Below, in pieces: positions 43,545-52,026 of a stretch of 58,043 nt of DNA. A model generated the notes under the pieces. It was given only the letters and a program-made list of their open reading frames with translations, was not told the DNA's origin and searched no databases. The translations under genes and the position numbers were made by a program. The stretch's first letter is position 1. Each line of letters starts with the position of its first letter. This stretch comes from Bacteroidales bacterium (lineage in GTDB: Bacteria; Bacteroidota; Bacteroidia; Bacteroidales; Paludibacteraceae), in contig CAAFZS010000065.1 of assembly GCA_900767595.1 (NCBI GenBank), forward strand, positions 1 to 58,043, in the 5' to 3' direction.

Positions 43545-43576
43545 TTTGCACATATGAAAAAAAAGCAGTACTTTTG
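43545..43576 (+). promoter_or_regulatory. tRNA-Met promoter
   Basis: TTTGCACATAT (TTTG 43545-43548), 20-base spacer, TACTTTTG (43569-43576). Confidence 0.8.
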
Positions 43577-43607
43577 CAGTCGCTTTTCAAAAAAAGCCCT
43601 CCCCCGC

Positions 43608-43681
43608 GGCGGGGTAGCTCAGCTGGTTAGAGCGCATGATTCATAATCATGAGGTCCCCGGTTCAATCCCGGGCCCCGCTA
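43608..43681 (+). tRNA. tRNA-Met (CAT)
   Basis: Cloverleaf: acceptor GGCGGGG/CCCCGCT, D arm GCTC/GAGC, anticodon stem CATGA/TCATG with loop TTCATAA (anticodon CAT), T stem CCCGG/CCGGG with TTCAATC, discriminator A. No encoded CCA. Best read as elongator Met; a tRNA-Ile2 with modified CAT cannot be excluded by eye. Confidence 0.93.
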
Positions 43682-43698
43682 CTAAAAGAAAAGAAGAA

Positions 43699-43726
43699 AC
43701 GCAACCCATCGGGCTGCGTTTTTTTG
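43699..43726 (+). terminator. Terminator after tRNA-Met
   Basis: ACGCAaCCC-atc-GGGcTGCGT hairpin followed by seven T. Confidence 0.85.
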
Positions 43727-43743
43727 TGCAAAATGCAAATAAA

Positions 43744-43775
43744 TTTGCATATGTCAGAAAAAAGTATTACCTTTG
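43744..43775 (+). promoter_or_regulatory. Promoter of the amidohydrolase gene
   Basis: TTTGCATATGT (TTTG 43744-43747), 20-base spacer, TACCTTTG (43768-43775). The -33 box is half of the inverted repeat ATGCAAAT-aa-ATTTGCAT (43733-43750). Confidence 0.82.
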
Positions 43776-43802
43776 CACCGCAAAAGTAATCAATACATCA
43801 TT

Positions 43803-45581
43803 ATGAAAAAAAATTTAATTTTATCATTAGCCCTGATGGCTATTGTTACCATGGTATTAACGGGATGCAGACAAGAAGACCCCCCTGTTTCTGACCTAGT
43901 TATCATTTATGGCAAGATTTATACCGCCGAAACAGATGCTTCTAAAGAGGTTTCTGACAAGGACCATTACATTATGGCAGAGGCGATGGTAATACAAGAC
44001 GGCAAATACATTTATGTGGGTAGCGAAGAAGGGGCAAAGCAATATGTTACCGACGGTGTTCGGGTTATTGATTGGAGAGGGAAAGGTATGGTGATGCCTT
44101 CTTGCGCTAACGGTCACGCGCATTACATTGTTGGGTTTTGGCTCAAATCTTTCGGTTTTACCATTGATTCGGAAGATGATGTACCCACATTCTTAAACAA
44201 GGTCAAGGCGGAAGCCGACCGCGCTCGCTCATTGGGTAAAGTAGCCGTTTATGCTCAAGGTTGGAACTACCATATTTTCAAAGACAATATGCCGACCCGT
44301 TATGACTTGGATAAGATTTGCAGCGATATCCCTATGTTTTTCGCTGATGATGAAGGTCATAAAGGCTTGGCGAATACCCTTTGCCTGCAAAATGCCGGTA
44401 TCTTGGATAAGGACGGCAAACCTCTTATGAAGGAAGACGGCATCCGCGGCGGTGAGATTGTCATGAACAATGGCGATCCGACCGGTTTGCTCAAAGAACA
44501 GGCAGGCACTTATGTACGCTACCAATTAGAGAACGACAAACTCTATACCGTGGATATGGCAAAACAAAATCTGAAGGAGGTTGAGCGTTATCTACATTCC
44601 GTTGGCTACACGATGTATATGGACGGATGGAGCAACTACTATAACAACACCAACGCCTATCAGGCGGCTACCCAGTTGGACAATAGCAATGACTTGCATA
44701 TCATCTTGGGTATGAGTTATGAGATTGAGAGTTGGAACAACCTGTCTGAGGCTATCAAAGCTGCCAAAGAAGCCAAGAGTTATACCTCTAAACACGTTTA
44801 TCCAAACTGGGTTAAACTGTTTATGGACGGCACCGTAGAAGGCGGTACCGGCTATTGTGTCAAGCGCTATCCGGATGGGCACCAAGGTATCAAAAACTGG
44901 GAAAAGGAAGAAATAGCCAATATCACCCGCGAGAGCAATGCGAACGGAATGTCGATGCATATTCATACGATGGGCGATGCCGCAGTCAGAGATGTAGTAG
45001 ATGCTTTCATTGATGGCGGGCAAAAAGACAAACGTAATACGATTGTACATGTACGCAATGTACCGGAGGGTTACTATCAAAAGATGGCGGATAATAATAT
45101 CTATGCAACGGTAGGTATGTTGTGGCACCACTTCCATTATCTGGCTCCTACCGTTTTATGGCTGGAAGGTATGGTACCCGAAGGGATGGAAAGCCAGTCC
45201 TATCCGATGAGGTCCTATTTTGAATATGGCGTCAATATGTGTTCCCATTCCGATTTCCCGGCATTGTCCTTAAGTCCTGATGACCCGTTCGGTATTATGG
45301 AGATTGCTGTCACCGGTGTGTGGTACAAAGACTGTGAACGCTTATGGGGCGAAGGCTGGTGGATAGAGGAGCTCTTGACTCGCAGACAAGCACTGCAGGC
45401 GCTTACCATCAATGGTGCCAAGCAACTTTTCCTTGAGAACGAGCGAGGGAGCATTAAAGCCGGCAAGTATGCGGATTTCCTGCTTATCGACCAGGATGTG
45501 CTCACTTGTGATGCCGGAGAACTGCGCAACACAAGAGTAATGAAGACTTTCTTTGAAGGACGAGAAGTGTATGGTAGATAA
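43803..45581 (+). CDS. Amidohydrolase family 3 lipoprotein (YtcJ-like)
   Basis: 592 aa from the ATG at 43803; an in-frame TTG at 43773 is part of the -7 box and is rejected. Lipoprotein signal with Cys22 (VLTGC). Amidohydrolase beta-sandwich entry LVIIYGKIYTAETD, metal-binding HxH in CANGHAHYI, a later HIHTMGDAAVRDVVDAF, CSHSDFPALSLSPDDPFGIMEIAVT, and an exit AGKYADFLLIDQD. Substrate unknown; the family includes enzymes cleaving N-acyl or urea-like bonds. An exported lipid-anchored location is typical of Bacteroidota members. Single-gene transcript between tRNA genes. Confidence 0.9.
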   Translation: MKKNLILSLALMAIVTMVLTGCRQEDPPVSDLVIIYGKIYTAETDASKEVSDKDHYIMAEAMVIQDGKYIYVGSEEGAKQYVTDGVRVIDWRGKGMVMPSCANGHAHYIVGFWLKSFGFTIDSEDDVPTFLNKVKAEADRARSLGKVAVYAQGWNYHIFKDNMPTRYDLDKICSDIPMFFADDEGHKGLANTLCLQNAGILDKDGKPLMKEDGIRGGEIVMNNGDPTGLLKEQAGTYVRYQLENDKLYTVDMAKQNLKEVERYLHSVGYTMYMDGWSNYYNNTNAYQAATQLDNSNDLHIILGMSYEIESWNNLSEAIKAAKEAKSYTSKHVYPNWVKLFMDGTVEGGTGYCVKRYPDGHQGIKNWEKEEIANITRESNANGMSMHIHTMGDAAVRDVVDAFIDGGQKDKRNTIVHVRNVPEGYYQKMADNNIYATVGMLWHHFHYLAPTVLWLEGMVPEGMESQSYPMRSYFEYGVNMCSHSDFPALSLSPDDPFGIMEIAVTGVWYKDCERLWGEGWWIEELLTRRQALQALTINGAKQLFLENERGSIKAGKYADFLLIDQDVLTCDAGELRNTRVMKTFFEGREVYGR

Positions 45582-45615
45582 TGGTGCGGACGCAAACGCG
45601 TCCTACCTCGTAACT

Positions 45616-45649
45616 AAAAAAGGTATTCGCTTGCGCGGATACCTTTTTT
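45616..45649. terminator. Bidirectional terminator between amidohydrolase and tRNA-Asp
   Basis: AAAAAGGTATtCGC-ttgc-GCGgATACCTTTTTT: A run and T run on opposite sides, serving both convergent transcripts. Confidence 0.85.
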
Positions 45650-45650
45650 C

Positions 45651-45728
45651 TGGCGGTGCGGACGGGACTCGAACCCGTGACCTACGGCGTGACAGGCCGG
45701 TATTCTAAACCAACTGAACTACCGCACC
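45651..45728 (-). tRNA. tRNA-Asp (GTC)
   Basis: Minus-strand cloverleaf: acceptor GGTGCGG/CCGCACC, discriminator G (Asp identity), anticodon loop CTGTCAC with anticodon GTC, T arm ACGGG/CCCGT. CCA appears encoded at 45651-45653, unlike the tRNA-Met here. Confidence 0.95.
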
Positions 45729-45755
45729 AGGGACTTTCTCTCTCGAAAGCGGGTG

Positions 45756-45787
45756 CAAAAGTACTGCTTTTTTTTCATATGTGCAAA
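45756..45787 (-). promoter_or_regulatory. tRNA-Asp promoter
   Basis: Minus-strand TTTGCACATAT (TTTG 45784-45787), 20-base spacer, TACTTTTG (45756-45763). Confidence 0.8.
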
Positions 45788-45876
45788 TTTTTTGAACGTT
45801 TTTTTGCAAAAAAATGCATTTTTCCCAAAAAATCGAGGCAAAAAGGGCAAAAAATGCGAAAAAAATACAAAAAACT

Positions 45877-45908
45877 CTTGTGTAAATCCTATTTTTTTTG
45901 TAACTTTG
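45877..45908 (+). promoter_or_regulatory. Promoter of the acyltransferase gene
   Basis: CTTG (45877-45880), 20-base spacer, TAACTTTG (45901-45908). Confidence 0.7.
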
Positions 45909-45938
45909 CACGTTATTTTTGAATAAAATTATAGAGTT

Positions 45939-46967
45939 ATGTCCCACATTCAAGACAAAAATAAGGTTTACGAGTTCTTTCGTCCCTTTGTTGATTGGAT
46001 GTTTCGCCATTCCTATCGACATTTTCAGTATGTAGGTCGGGAAAACATCCCGACGGACGGAGCCGTTATTTTCGCCCCAAATCACACCAATGCCCTGTGC
46101 GATGCGATGTGTGTATTGGGCATTGATGGTCGCCGCAAGGTGTTCATGGCCCGCGCAGATATCTTTAAGAATCCCAAACAAGCGAAATGGCTCAATTTCT
46201 TTAAGATTATGCCCATCAACCGCATGCGCGATGGTGTAGAAGCTGTGAAACACGACGATGAGGCTATGGATAAGGCCGTTGAGGTATTAGGCGATGGCGT
46301 TCCCTTCTGCATCTTACCCGAAGGCACGCATCGTCCCATGCACTCGCTACTGCCGCTGGGTAAAGGAATCTTCCGCATTGCCCTTCGTGCGAACGAGAAG
46401 TTCGGAGATGAGAAACCCGTTTATATTGTGCCGGTAGGCTTAGAGTACGGGGACTATTTTCATCTCTGGGATTCGCTGACTGTGAATATCGGCAAACCCA
46501 TCAATGTAACGCAGTTTGTGAAGGATATACAAGCTAACTCGAAAGAAGAACTGACACAGCCGCAGATTATCAATATCCTGCGCGAGGAGTTGACCTTACG
46601 TATGCGCGAGCAGATTCTATGGGTACCCGATGACGAGCATTACGAGGAGAACCTCAAGAAACTGCAAGAGAACCCGCCCGCTCCGTTTGATAAGTTCAAG
46701 AAACACCGGATGCCACGTTGGTTACTCCTTATATTACTTATCCTGATGACCCCGCTCTTTGTGGTGTGCGCAGTGGTGACATTGCCTATTTGGCTCGTAT
46801 GGTTTATCATTCGAGGGAAGTTCAAGGATCCTGCCTTCCATAACTCGGTGCAATACCTGTGGCAATTGATTTGTATCCCGTTGCTGCTGTTTATTCAGGC
46901 ACCGTTCTGGATATTCTTCCAAGAATATTTATATCAAGTAAGAAAGTTCCAGAATAGTAAGGAGTAG
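45939..46967 (+). CDS. PlsC-type 1-acyl-glycerol-phosphate acyltransferase family protein
   Basis: 342 aa. The acyltransferase motif is APNHTNALCDAM (~46-57), a His/Asp pair with one extra residue, as I recall for the Bacteroidota subgroup; the second motif is ILPEGTHRPMHSLLPLGKG. C-terminal membrane helices (LLLILLILMTPLFVVCAVV) anchor it. It transfers an acyl group to a glycerolipid or related acceptor; the exact acceptor is unknown. Its TAG stop begins a GAGTAGAG array leading to the first DUF819 gene. Confidence 0.88.
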   Translation: MSHIQDKNKVYEFFRPFVDWMFRHSYRHFQYVGRENIPTDGAVIFAPNHTNALCDAMCVLGIDGRRKVFMARADIFKNPKQAKWLNFFKIMPINRMRDGVEAVKHDDEAMDKAVEVLGDGVPFCILPEGTHRPMHSLLPLGKGIFRIALRANEKFGDEKPVYIVPVGLEYGDYFHLWDSLTVNIGKPINVTQFVKDIQANSKEELTQPQIINILREELTLRMREQILWVPDDEHYEENLKKLQENPPAPFDKFKKHRMPRWLLLILLILMTPLFVVCAVVTLPIWLVWFIIRGKFKDPAFHNSVQYLWQLICIPLLLFIQAPFWIFFQEYLYQVRKFQNSKE

Positions 46968-46993
46968 AGGAGTAGAGGGGTAGAGGAGTAGAG
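46962..46993 (+). repeat. 8-bp GAGTAGAG array between plsC-like and DUF819
   Basis: Four units (one GGGTAGAG). The first contains the TAG stop at 46965-46967. It is followed by a GTTAAATTTTATAG leader and ATG. Confidence 0.9.
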
Positions 46994-47008
46994 TTAAATT
47001 TTATAGAT

Positions 47009-48190
47009 ATGATAAGAGTGTACATTATTTTCGGGTTGTACTTTATTGTCCCCGTATTGATTATCGAAGCGTTCAAGCGTTGGACCTGGGCGCAGAAGAT
47101 TGGCACTGTATTGTTGGCATATATTGTCGGTATTGCTTTAGCACTCACAGGCGCGTGCTCGTTTGAAGAAGGTTCGGCTGCTGCATTGACGTTTTCCAAG
47201 ACGCAATCGATGCTGATGTGTATTACCGTTCCGTTGGCTATTCCGCTGATGCTGTTTAACTGCGACTTCAAGCTCTGGACGAAGGCGTTGCCGAAGACCG
47301 TCTGGTGTCTGGCAGGGGGTGTGGTAGCTATTCTGATAGCCGTCATCTCCGGTTACTTCATCTTCCGCAACAAAGGTATTCCGGAGATAGAGAAAGTGTC
47401 GGCAATGATGACAGGTATCTATGCGGGCGGAACGATGAACTTCAACGCGTTGGGTGCTTCGCTCAATGTAGATAAGTCGGTGATGGCTATTGTGCTCGCC
47501 TTTGAGATGGTGATTACCACACCTTATATATTCTTTACCATTGGTGGCGGATACAAGATTGCCCGCAAGCTGCTCCCCTTTGAGGATGTCGTTCCTCAAG
47601 GTCAGCAGGCAAGTCAAGACGTCCAAGCCGGCGACATAGAAGAATATAAAGGGATGTTTGACAAGAAGAACGTCGGCGGGATGTTTATCGGTTTAGGACT
47701 GAGTGTGCTGATGCTTGCTATAGGTGCAGGACTGAGTATGCTGATTAAGGGAACGCTGGATGAGCTCGTCGTTATCTTAACGATCACGACGTTGGCTATC
47801 ATTGCTTCGTTCTTTAAGAAAGTGAGAGAGTTGCCCAAGACGTTTGAGTTGGGTATGTTCTTCATTCTCATCTTCAGTGTGATTGTAGCTTCGCTCTTTG
47901 ATATCCATAGCCTCAATCGCAGTGCAATCATGATTGGTGCTTTTGTAGGTTGGATTGTTTTGATGAGTATCATCCTCCACATCCTCTTCTGCCGTTTGAC
48001 GAAGGTCAGTGGTGACTTATTCACCATCGGTCAAGTGGCTCTGCTGTGTTCGCCTCCCTTCGTTCCGCCGGTAGCAGGAGCAATGAAAAACAAGAAAGTG
48101 ATACTGAGCGGTATTGTGATTGGACTGGTGGGGTATGCCATAGGAACCTATCTGGGCATTGCGATAGCATGGCTGCTGCCTTTGCTATAG
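47009..48190 (+). CDS. DUF819 family membrane protein, copy 1
   Basis: 393 aa, about 10-11 membrane helices. Family stretches: TGACSFEEGSAAALTF, EIEKVSAMMTGIYAGGTMNFNALGASLNVDKSVMA and a terminal VIGLVGYAIGTYLGIAIAWLL. DUF819 proteins resemble transporter folds (YjcL) but no substrate is established. A cytoplasmic loop (~200-215) differs most from copy 2. The gene and its leader were duplicated together, since the next gene has the same array and leader. Confidence 0.9.
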   Translation: MIRVYIIFGLYFIVPVLIIEAFKRWTWAQKIGTVLLAYIVGIALALTGACSFEEGSAAALTFSKTQSMLMCITVPLAIPLMLFNCDFKLWTKALPKTVWCLAGGVVAILIAVISGYFIFRNKGIPEIEKVSAMMTGIYAGGTMNFNALGASLNVDKSVMAIVLAFEMVITTPYIFFTIGGGYKIARKLLPFEDVVPQGQQASQDVQAGDIEEYKGMFDKKNVGGMFIGLGLSVLMLAIGAGLSMLIKGTLDELVVILTITTLAIIASFFKKVRELPKTFELGMFFILIFSVIVASLFDIHSLNRSAIMIGAFVGWIVLMSIILHILFCRLTKVSGDLFTIGQVALLCSPPFVPPVAGAMKNKKVILSGIVIGLVGYAIGTYLGIAIAWLLPLL

Positions 48191-48221
48191 TGTAGAGGAG
48201 TAGAGGAGTAGAGGAGTAGAG
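48190..48221 (+). repeat. 8-bp GAGTAGAG array between the two DUF819 genes
   Basis: Four units (first GTGTAGAG) directly after the TAG stop at 48188-48190, followed by the same GTTAAATTTTATAG leader as at 46993. Confidence 0.9.
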
Positions 48222-48236
48222 TTAAATTTTATAGAT

Positions 48237-49421
48237 ATGATAAGAGTTTACATTATTTTAGGGCTGTTTATTGTCGCGCCCGTATTGATTATTGAGTCGT
48301 TTAAGCGTTGGACCTGGGCGCAAAAGATTGGTACTGTCGTATTGGCTTATGCCGTTGGAATCGTTTTAGCGTTGACAGGTGCTTGTTCGTTTGAGGAAGG
48401 TTCTGCCGCCGCGTTGACGTTTACCAAGACGCAGTCATTGCTGATGAGTATCGCCGTTCCGTTGGCTATTCCGCTGATGCTGTTTAACTGCGACTTCAAG
48501 CTCTGGACGAAGGCATTGCCTAAGACGATCTGGTCGTTGGTAGGTGGTATCACTGCGGTTGTAATTTCGGTCATTTCCGGTTATTTTATTTTCCGCCATC
48601 AGGGTATTCCCGAAATAGAAAAAGTATCAGCGATGATGACGGGTATCTATACCGGAGGAACGATGAACTTCAACGCGTTGGGTGCGTCGCTCAATGTGGA
48701 TAAGTCGGTGATGGCTATTGTGCTCGCGTTTGAGATGGTGCTTACCACCCCCTATATATTCTTTATTATAGGAGGAGGAGGATATAAGGTCTTCCGCAAA
48801 GTATTGCCTTACGAAGATGTCACCCGTCGCGGACGCAGAGACAGTGCGGATATTCCGACAGGCGATGTAGAAAACTACCGCGGGATGTTTGACAAGAAGA
48901 ACGTCGGCGGGATGTTCATCGGTTTGGGACTGAGTGTGATGATGCTTGCTATCGGTGCAGGATTGAGTTTACTGATAACCGGTAAGATAAACGAACTGAT
49001 TGTGATTCTAACCATCACCACGCTGGCTATCATCGCTTCGTTCTTTAAGAAAGTGAGACAACTGCCCAAGACATTTGAGTTGGGTATGTTCTTCATTCTG
49101 ATCTTCAGTGTGATTGTAGCTTCGCTCTTTGATATCCACAGCATCAATAACGGTGCGATGATGATTGGAGCGTTGGTAGCTTGGATAATGATTGTAAGCG
49201 CATTGGTTCACCTGCTTTTCTGCCGCATAGCGAAAGTGAGCGGAGACTTGTTCACGGTAGGTCAAGTTGCCCTACTCTGCTCGCCTCCGTTTGTTCCGCC
49301 GGTAGTAGGAGCAATGAAAAATAAGAAAGTGTTACTCAGCGGCATTGTGATTGGACTGGTGGGGTATGCCATAGGAACCTATCTGGGCATTGCGATAGCA
49401 TGGCTGCTGCCACATTTATAA
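48237..49421 (+). CDS. DUF819 family membrane protein, copy 2
   Basis: 394 aa, the same fold as the preceding gene and roughly 80% identical by eye, with long identical blocks (SAMMTGIY-GGTMNFNALGASL, DKKNVGGMFIGLGLSV, RELPKTFELGMFFIL-type, SGIVIGLVGYAIGTYLG). Differences cluster in the central loop (YEDVTRRGRRDSADIPTGD). The pair may form a heteromeric transporter or differ in substrate. Four bases separate it from the outer-membrane protein gene, so they are cotranscribed. Confidence 0.9.
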   Translation: MIRVYIILGLFIVAPVLIIESFKRWTWAQKIGTVVLAYAVGIVLALTGACSFEEGSAAALTFTKTQSLLMSIAVPLAIPLMLFNCDFKLWTKALPKTIWSLVGGITAVVISVISGYFIFRHQGIPEIEKVSAMMTGIYTGGTMNFNALGASLNVDKSVMAIVLAFEMVLTTPYIFFIIGGGGYKVFRKVLPYEDVTRRGRRDSADIPTGDVENYRGMFDKKNVGGMFIGLGLSVMMLAIGAGLSLLITGKINELIVILTITTLAIIASFFKKVRQLPKTFELGMFFILIFSVIVASLFDIHSINNGAMMIGALVAWIMIVSALVHLLFCRIAKVSGDLFTVGQVALLCSPPFVPPVVGAMKNKKVLLSGIVIGLVGYAIGTYLGIAIAWLLPHL

Positions 49422-49425
49422 TCAA

Positions 49426-50880
49426 ATGAAAAAAGTATTGGTTTTGGGGCTGGCTACGGCGTTAGTGATGCCGTTGGCTGCCAAGAAAGCTCCCAAACCC
49501 GCCGAAGTGGATTCATTGGGTAGGAAGATTAAGACGGGTTGGAACTTTGGTGTTTTGCCTTCCGTAGCTTACGATGCCGACTACGGATTTCAAGGCGGGT
49601 TATTAGGCAATGTCTATTTCTATGGGGACGGTTCACAATACCCTGAGTATATCCACTCCATCTATGTAGAGGGGGCATATACGACCAAGCACCACGGTAT
49701 TTTCCGTGTCAACTACGACAGTAAGTATCTTATTCCTCACCATCGTTTGACCTTGGACGCAACGTATCTGCCCGACGCGATGTGCGACTTCTATGGCTTC
49801 AACGGCTATCAGAGTAAGTTCAACTCCGATTGGGTGAAATGGAACAAGAACCCCGAGAAGATGAACAATCCCGAGGATTATCGTTCGCGCGTGTTCTATA
49901 AATACAAGCGTGACCTTATTCGTTTCGCCGGAGACATAGAGGGAACCATCTATAAAAACCTCAAATGGAACGCAGGTTTGGGTGTACTCGGATATATCGT
50001 GAACGATTGCGATATCAATATGCTCAATGGAAAGAACGAGTATGATCCTTCTGTCGAACATTATAAGCAGAAAGCACTCGATCCCAAAGCCGGTAGTCTA
50101 TACAAGAACTACCAAGAATGGGGACTGATTGGGGACGACGAGAAAAACGGCGGTTGGCATCCCTATGCCCGTGCAGGTATCACGTTCGATACGCGCGACA
50201 AGCGTCAGGGACCGAACAAAGGTATATGGACGGACCTGTTCTTCACCTACAATGCCGCCTTCAATGCGGCGTATGGTCAGCAAGCCAAGGCGGGGTATAA
50301 CAATTTGCAGTTTAACTTTACGTTCCGTCATTATGTACCTTGTTTTGTGGATAAGAAAGGTATCCAGCGTGTGACATTCACTTATCGTTTGGGGGTGCAG
50401 AACCTCATTGCGGGTAATACGCCGTTCTATATGGACAACTACCTCAATACGCTGTTTATTCAGCGGGTACTGTACGAGAACCTCGGCGGAGGAAACTCGG
50501 TTCGAGGCATGATGGCGAATCGTATCTTAGCCAAGGGTGTGGCATATGCGAATGTGGAGTTCCGCTTCCGCGTAGTGAATTTCGATATCGGTCACCAACA
50601 TTTCTTCGTAGGGCTGAACCCGTTCTTTGATTTAGGTATGGTGACGCAACCGATTGCCATTGCCGACGAGGTAATCAAGGCTCATCCCGAATATTTCTCG
50701 TCTAATAAGTCGGACATCTATCGTCCACACATGACGGCCGGTGTAGGTTTGAAGATCGGTATGAACGAGAACTTCGTTCTGTCGGCTGACTGGGCGATGC
50801 CGGTGAACGAGAAATACTATATGGACCAGGACAACAATAAACTCGCCAACTTCTACGTGAAGATGGGTTACCTTTTCTAA
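49426..50880 (+). CDS. Omp85/BamA-TamA-like outer-membrane beta-barrel protein
   Basis: 484 aa. Signal peptide MKKVLVLGLATALVMPLAAK. Beta-barrel pattern: alternating aromatic strands, AGITFDTRDKRQGPNKGIW (Omp85-like GITFDTRD motif), LGGGNSVRGMMANRILAKG (the VRG/F motif of loop 6), YANVEFRFRVVNF, and a terminal KMGYLF ending in Phe. No POTRA domains, so it is a small surface-antigen type barrel rather than BamA. It may move a lipid or protein across the outer membrane. Operon partner of the DUF819 pair. Confidence 0.85.
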   Translation: MKKVLVLGLATALVMPLAAKKAPKPAEVDSLGRKIKTGWNFGVLPSVAYDADYGFQGGLLGNVYFYGDGSQYPEYIHSIYVEGAYTTKHHGIFRVNYDSKYLIPHHRLTLDATYLPDAMCDFYGFNGYQSKFNSDWVKWNKNPEKMNNPEDYRSRVFYKYKRDLIRFAGDIEGTIYKNLKWNAGLGVLGYIVNDCDINMLNGKNEYDPSVEHYKQKALDPKAGSLYKNYQEWGLIGDDEKNGGWHPYARAGITFDTRDKRQGPNKGIWTDLFFTYNAAFNAAYGQQAKAGYNNLQFNFTFRHYVPCFVDKKGIQRVTFTYRLGVQNLIAGNTPFYMDNYLNTLFIQRVLYENLGGGNSVRGMMANRILAKGVAYANVEFRFRVVNFDIGHQHFFVGLNPFFDLGMVTQPIAIADEVIKAHPEYFSSNKSDIYRPHMTAGVGLKIGMNENFVLSADWAMPVNEKYYMDQDNNKLANFYVKMGYLF

Positions 50881-50881
50881 T

Positions 50882-51784
50882 ATGAAATACTACTATTGCG
50901 GCCATTCGGGATTGCAACTGCCGGCTATCTCCCTCGGTTTTTGGCACAACTTCGGTAGTATCGACAACTACGAGAACGGCGAACAGATTGTTCTTCGTGC
51001 GTGGGACTTGGGTGTCACGCACTTCGACTTGGCGAACAACTATGGTCCGGTGGCGGGTTCGGCAGAAACGAACTTCGGTCGTATCTTACATAACAACCTT
51101 CTTGCCCATCGCGATGAGATGATTATCTCCACGAAGGCGGGCTATATGATGTGGCCCGGTCCCTACGGGGATGGCGGTTCGCGCAAGTACCTGATGGCCA
51201 GTCTGGACCAGAGTCTTAAGCGGATGGGGCTGGATTATGTAGATATCTTCTATTCCCATCGTTATGACCCGAACACGCCTATTGAGGAGACGATGCAAGC
51301 CTTGGTGGATATCGTTCATGCGGGTAAGGCGTTGTATGTCGGTATATCCAATTATCCCGCAGAGCAGCAGCAACAGGCCTGCGACTATCTCAATGCGGCT
51401 CATGTACCTTGTCTTATTGGTCAGTATAGGGCGAATATGTTCGACGACAGGACGCTAAAAGAGAACCTGCCGGTTGCTCGCAAGAACGGGACGGGATTTA
51501 TCTGTTTCTCGCCCTTGGCACAAGGTCTGTTGACTGACCGTTATTTGAATGGTATCCCGAAGGACAGTCGTGCGGCCTCGGGTCGCGGCAATGGGGCGAT
51601 AGATGAGTCGGCAGTAACGGAGGAGAAGGTGCAGCGTGCCCGCGCGTTGAACGAAGAAGCGAAGGCGCAGGGATTGAGTCTGTCGCAATATGCGCTACAG
51701 TGGTTGCTTGACCACGAAGGGGTTACGTCTGTGCTTATCGGTGCCAGCAGCGTAAGACAACTCGAAGCGAATATGCTACAGTAA
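50882..51784 (+). CDS. Aldo/keto reductase (YghZ-like), short C-terminus
   Basis: 300 aa. TIM-barrel reductase with catalytic tetrad D49, Y54, K85 and H126 and the N-terminal GFWHNFG and DLANNYGP motifs of the YghZ/Kv-beta group. It reduces small aldehydes with NADPH. The frame stops at RQLEANMLQ, about 40 residues before the usual family end (the helices after the cofactor site). It may be naturally short or recently truncated at the edge of the accessory region that starts just downstream. Confidence 0.88.
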   Translation: MKYYYCGHSGLQLPAISLGFWHNFGSIDNYENGEQIVLRAWDLGVTHFDLANNYGPVAGSAETNFGRILHNNLLAHRDEMIISTKAGYMMWPGPYGDGGSRKYLMASLDQSLKRMGLDYVDIFYSHRYDPNTPIEETMQALVDIVHAGKALYVGISNYPAEQQQQACDYLNAAHVPCLIGQYRANMFDDRTLKENLPVARKNGTGFICFSPLAQGLLTDRYLNGIPKDSRAASGRGNGAIDESAVTEEKVQRARALNEEAKAQGLSLSQYALQWLLDHEGVTSVLIGASSVRQLEANMLQ

Positions 51785-51815
51785 CTGATTTTTCTTCGCG
51801 TCGCGATAAATTTTG

Positions 51816-51875
51816 CAAATAAATTTGCATATATCAATTATTTTTTGTACTTTTGCAGCACAAAACTGCAAAACA
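51816..51875 (+). repeat. 60-bp promoter module, copy 1
   Basis: Same length and layout as 56849-56908: first 17 bases identical (CAAATAAATTTGCATAT), variable AT spacer, then TTTTGCAGCrCAAAACTGCA and AAAACA. It contains the inverted repeat TTTTGCAG (51851-51858) / CTGCAAAA (51866-51873). Confidence 0.88.
51824..51855 (+). promoter_or_regulatory. Promoter of the 45-aa ORF / glycan cassette leader
   Basis: TTTGCATATAT (TTTG 51824-51827), 20-base spacer, TACTTTTG (51848-51855). An inverted repeat overlaps the -7 box and the start site. Confidence 0.82.
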
Positions 51876-51888
51876 ACCAACAAACACA

Positions 51889-52026
51889 ATGTCTGCACAA
51901 GAAAATCAAGCTAAACTATTAGCTTACATAGCAAGTCAGTCTAATACTGTAACTGATTATCAATGGGAGATTCAGCACCACAGAGAGATGCACGAAGCCT
52001 ACGAGAAGTCCTTGATGCAGAAATAG
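51889..52026 (+). CDS. Small protein of 45 aa in the cassette leader
   Basis: ATG at 51889, TAG at 52024-52026; MSAQENQAKLLAYIASQSNT is the N-terminal part and the rest is charged and helical (DYQWEIQHHREMHEAYEKSL). It starts about 30 bases after a strong promoter and has no Shine-Dalgarno, as usual here. It could be a real microprotein or a leader peptide whose translation influences the structured RNA that follows immediately. Function unknown. Confidence 0.6.
   Translation: MSAQENQAKLLAYIASQSNTVTDYQWEIQHHREMHEAYEKSLMQK

Noticed and set aside
43773..43802. TTG start for the amidohydrolase
   Set aside because: The TTG is the end of the -7 box; the lipoprotein signal begins at the ATG at 43803.
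45593..45602. GGTGCGGACG repeated near tRNA-Asp, possible tRNA remnant
   Set aside because: Only 10 bases match, with no further tRNA-like sequence; could be chance.
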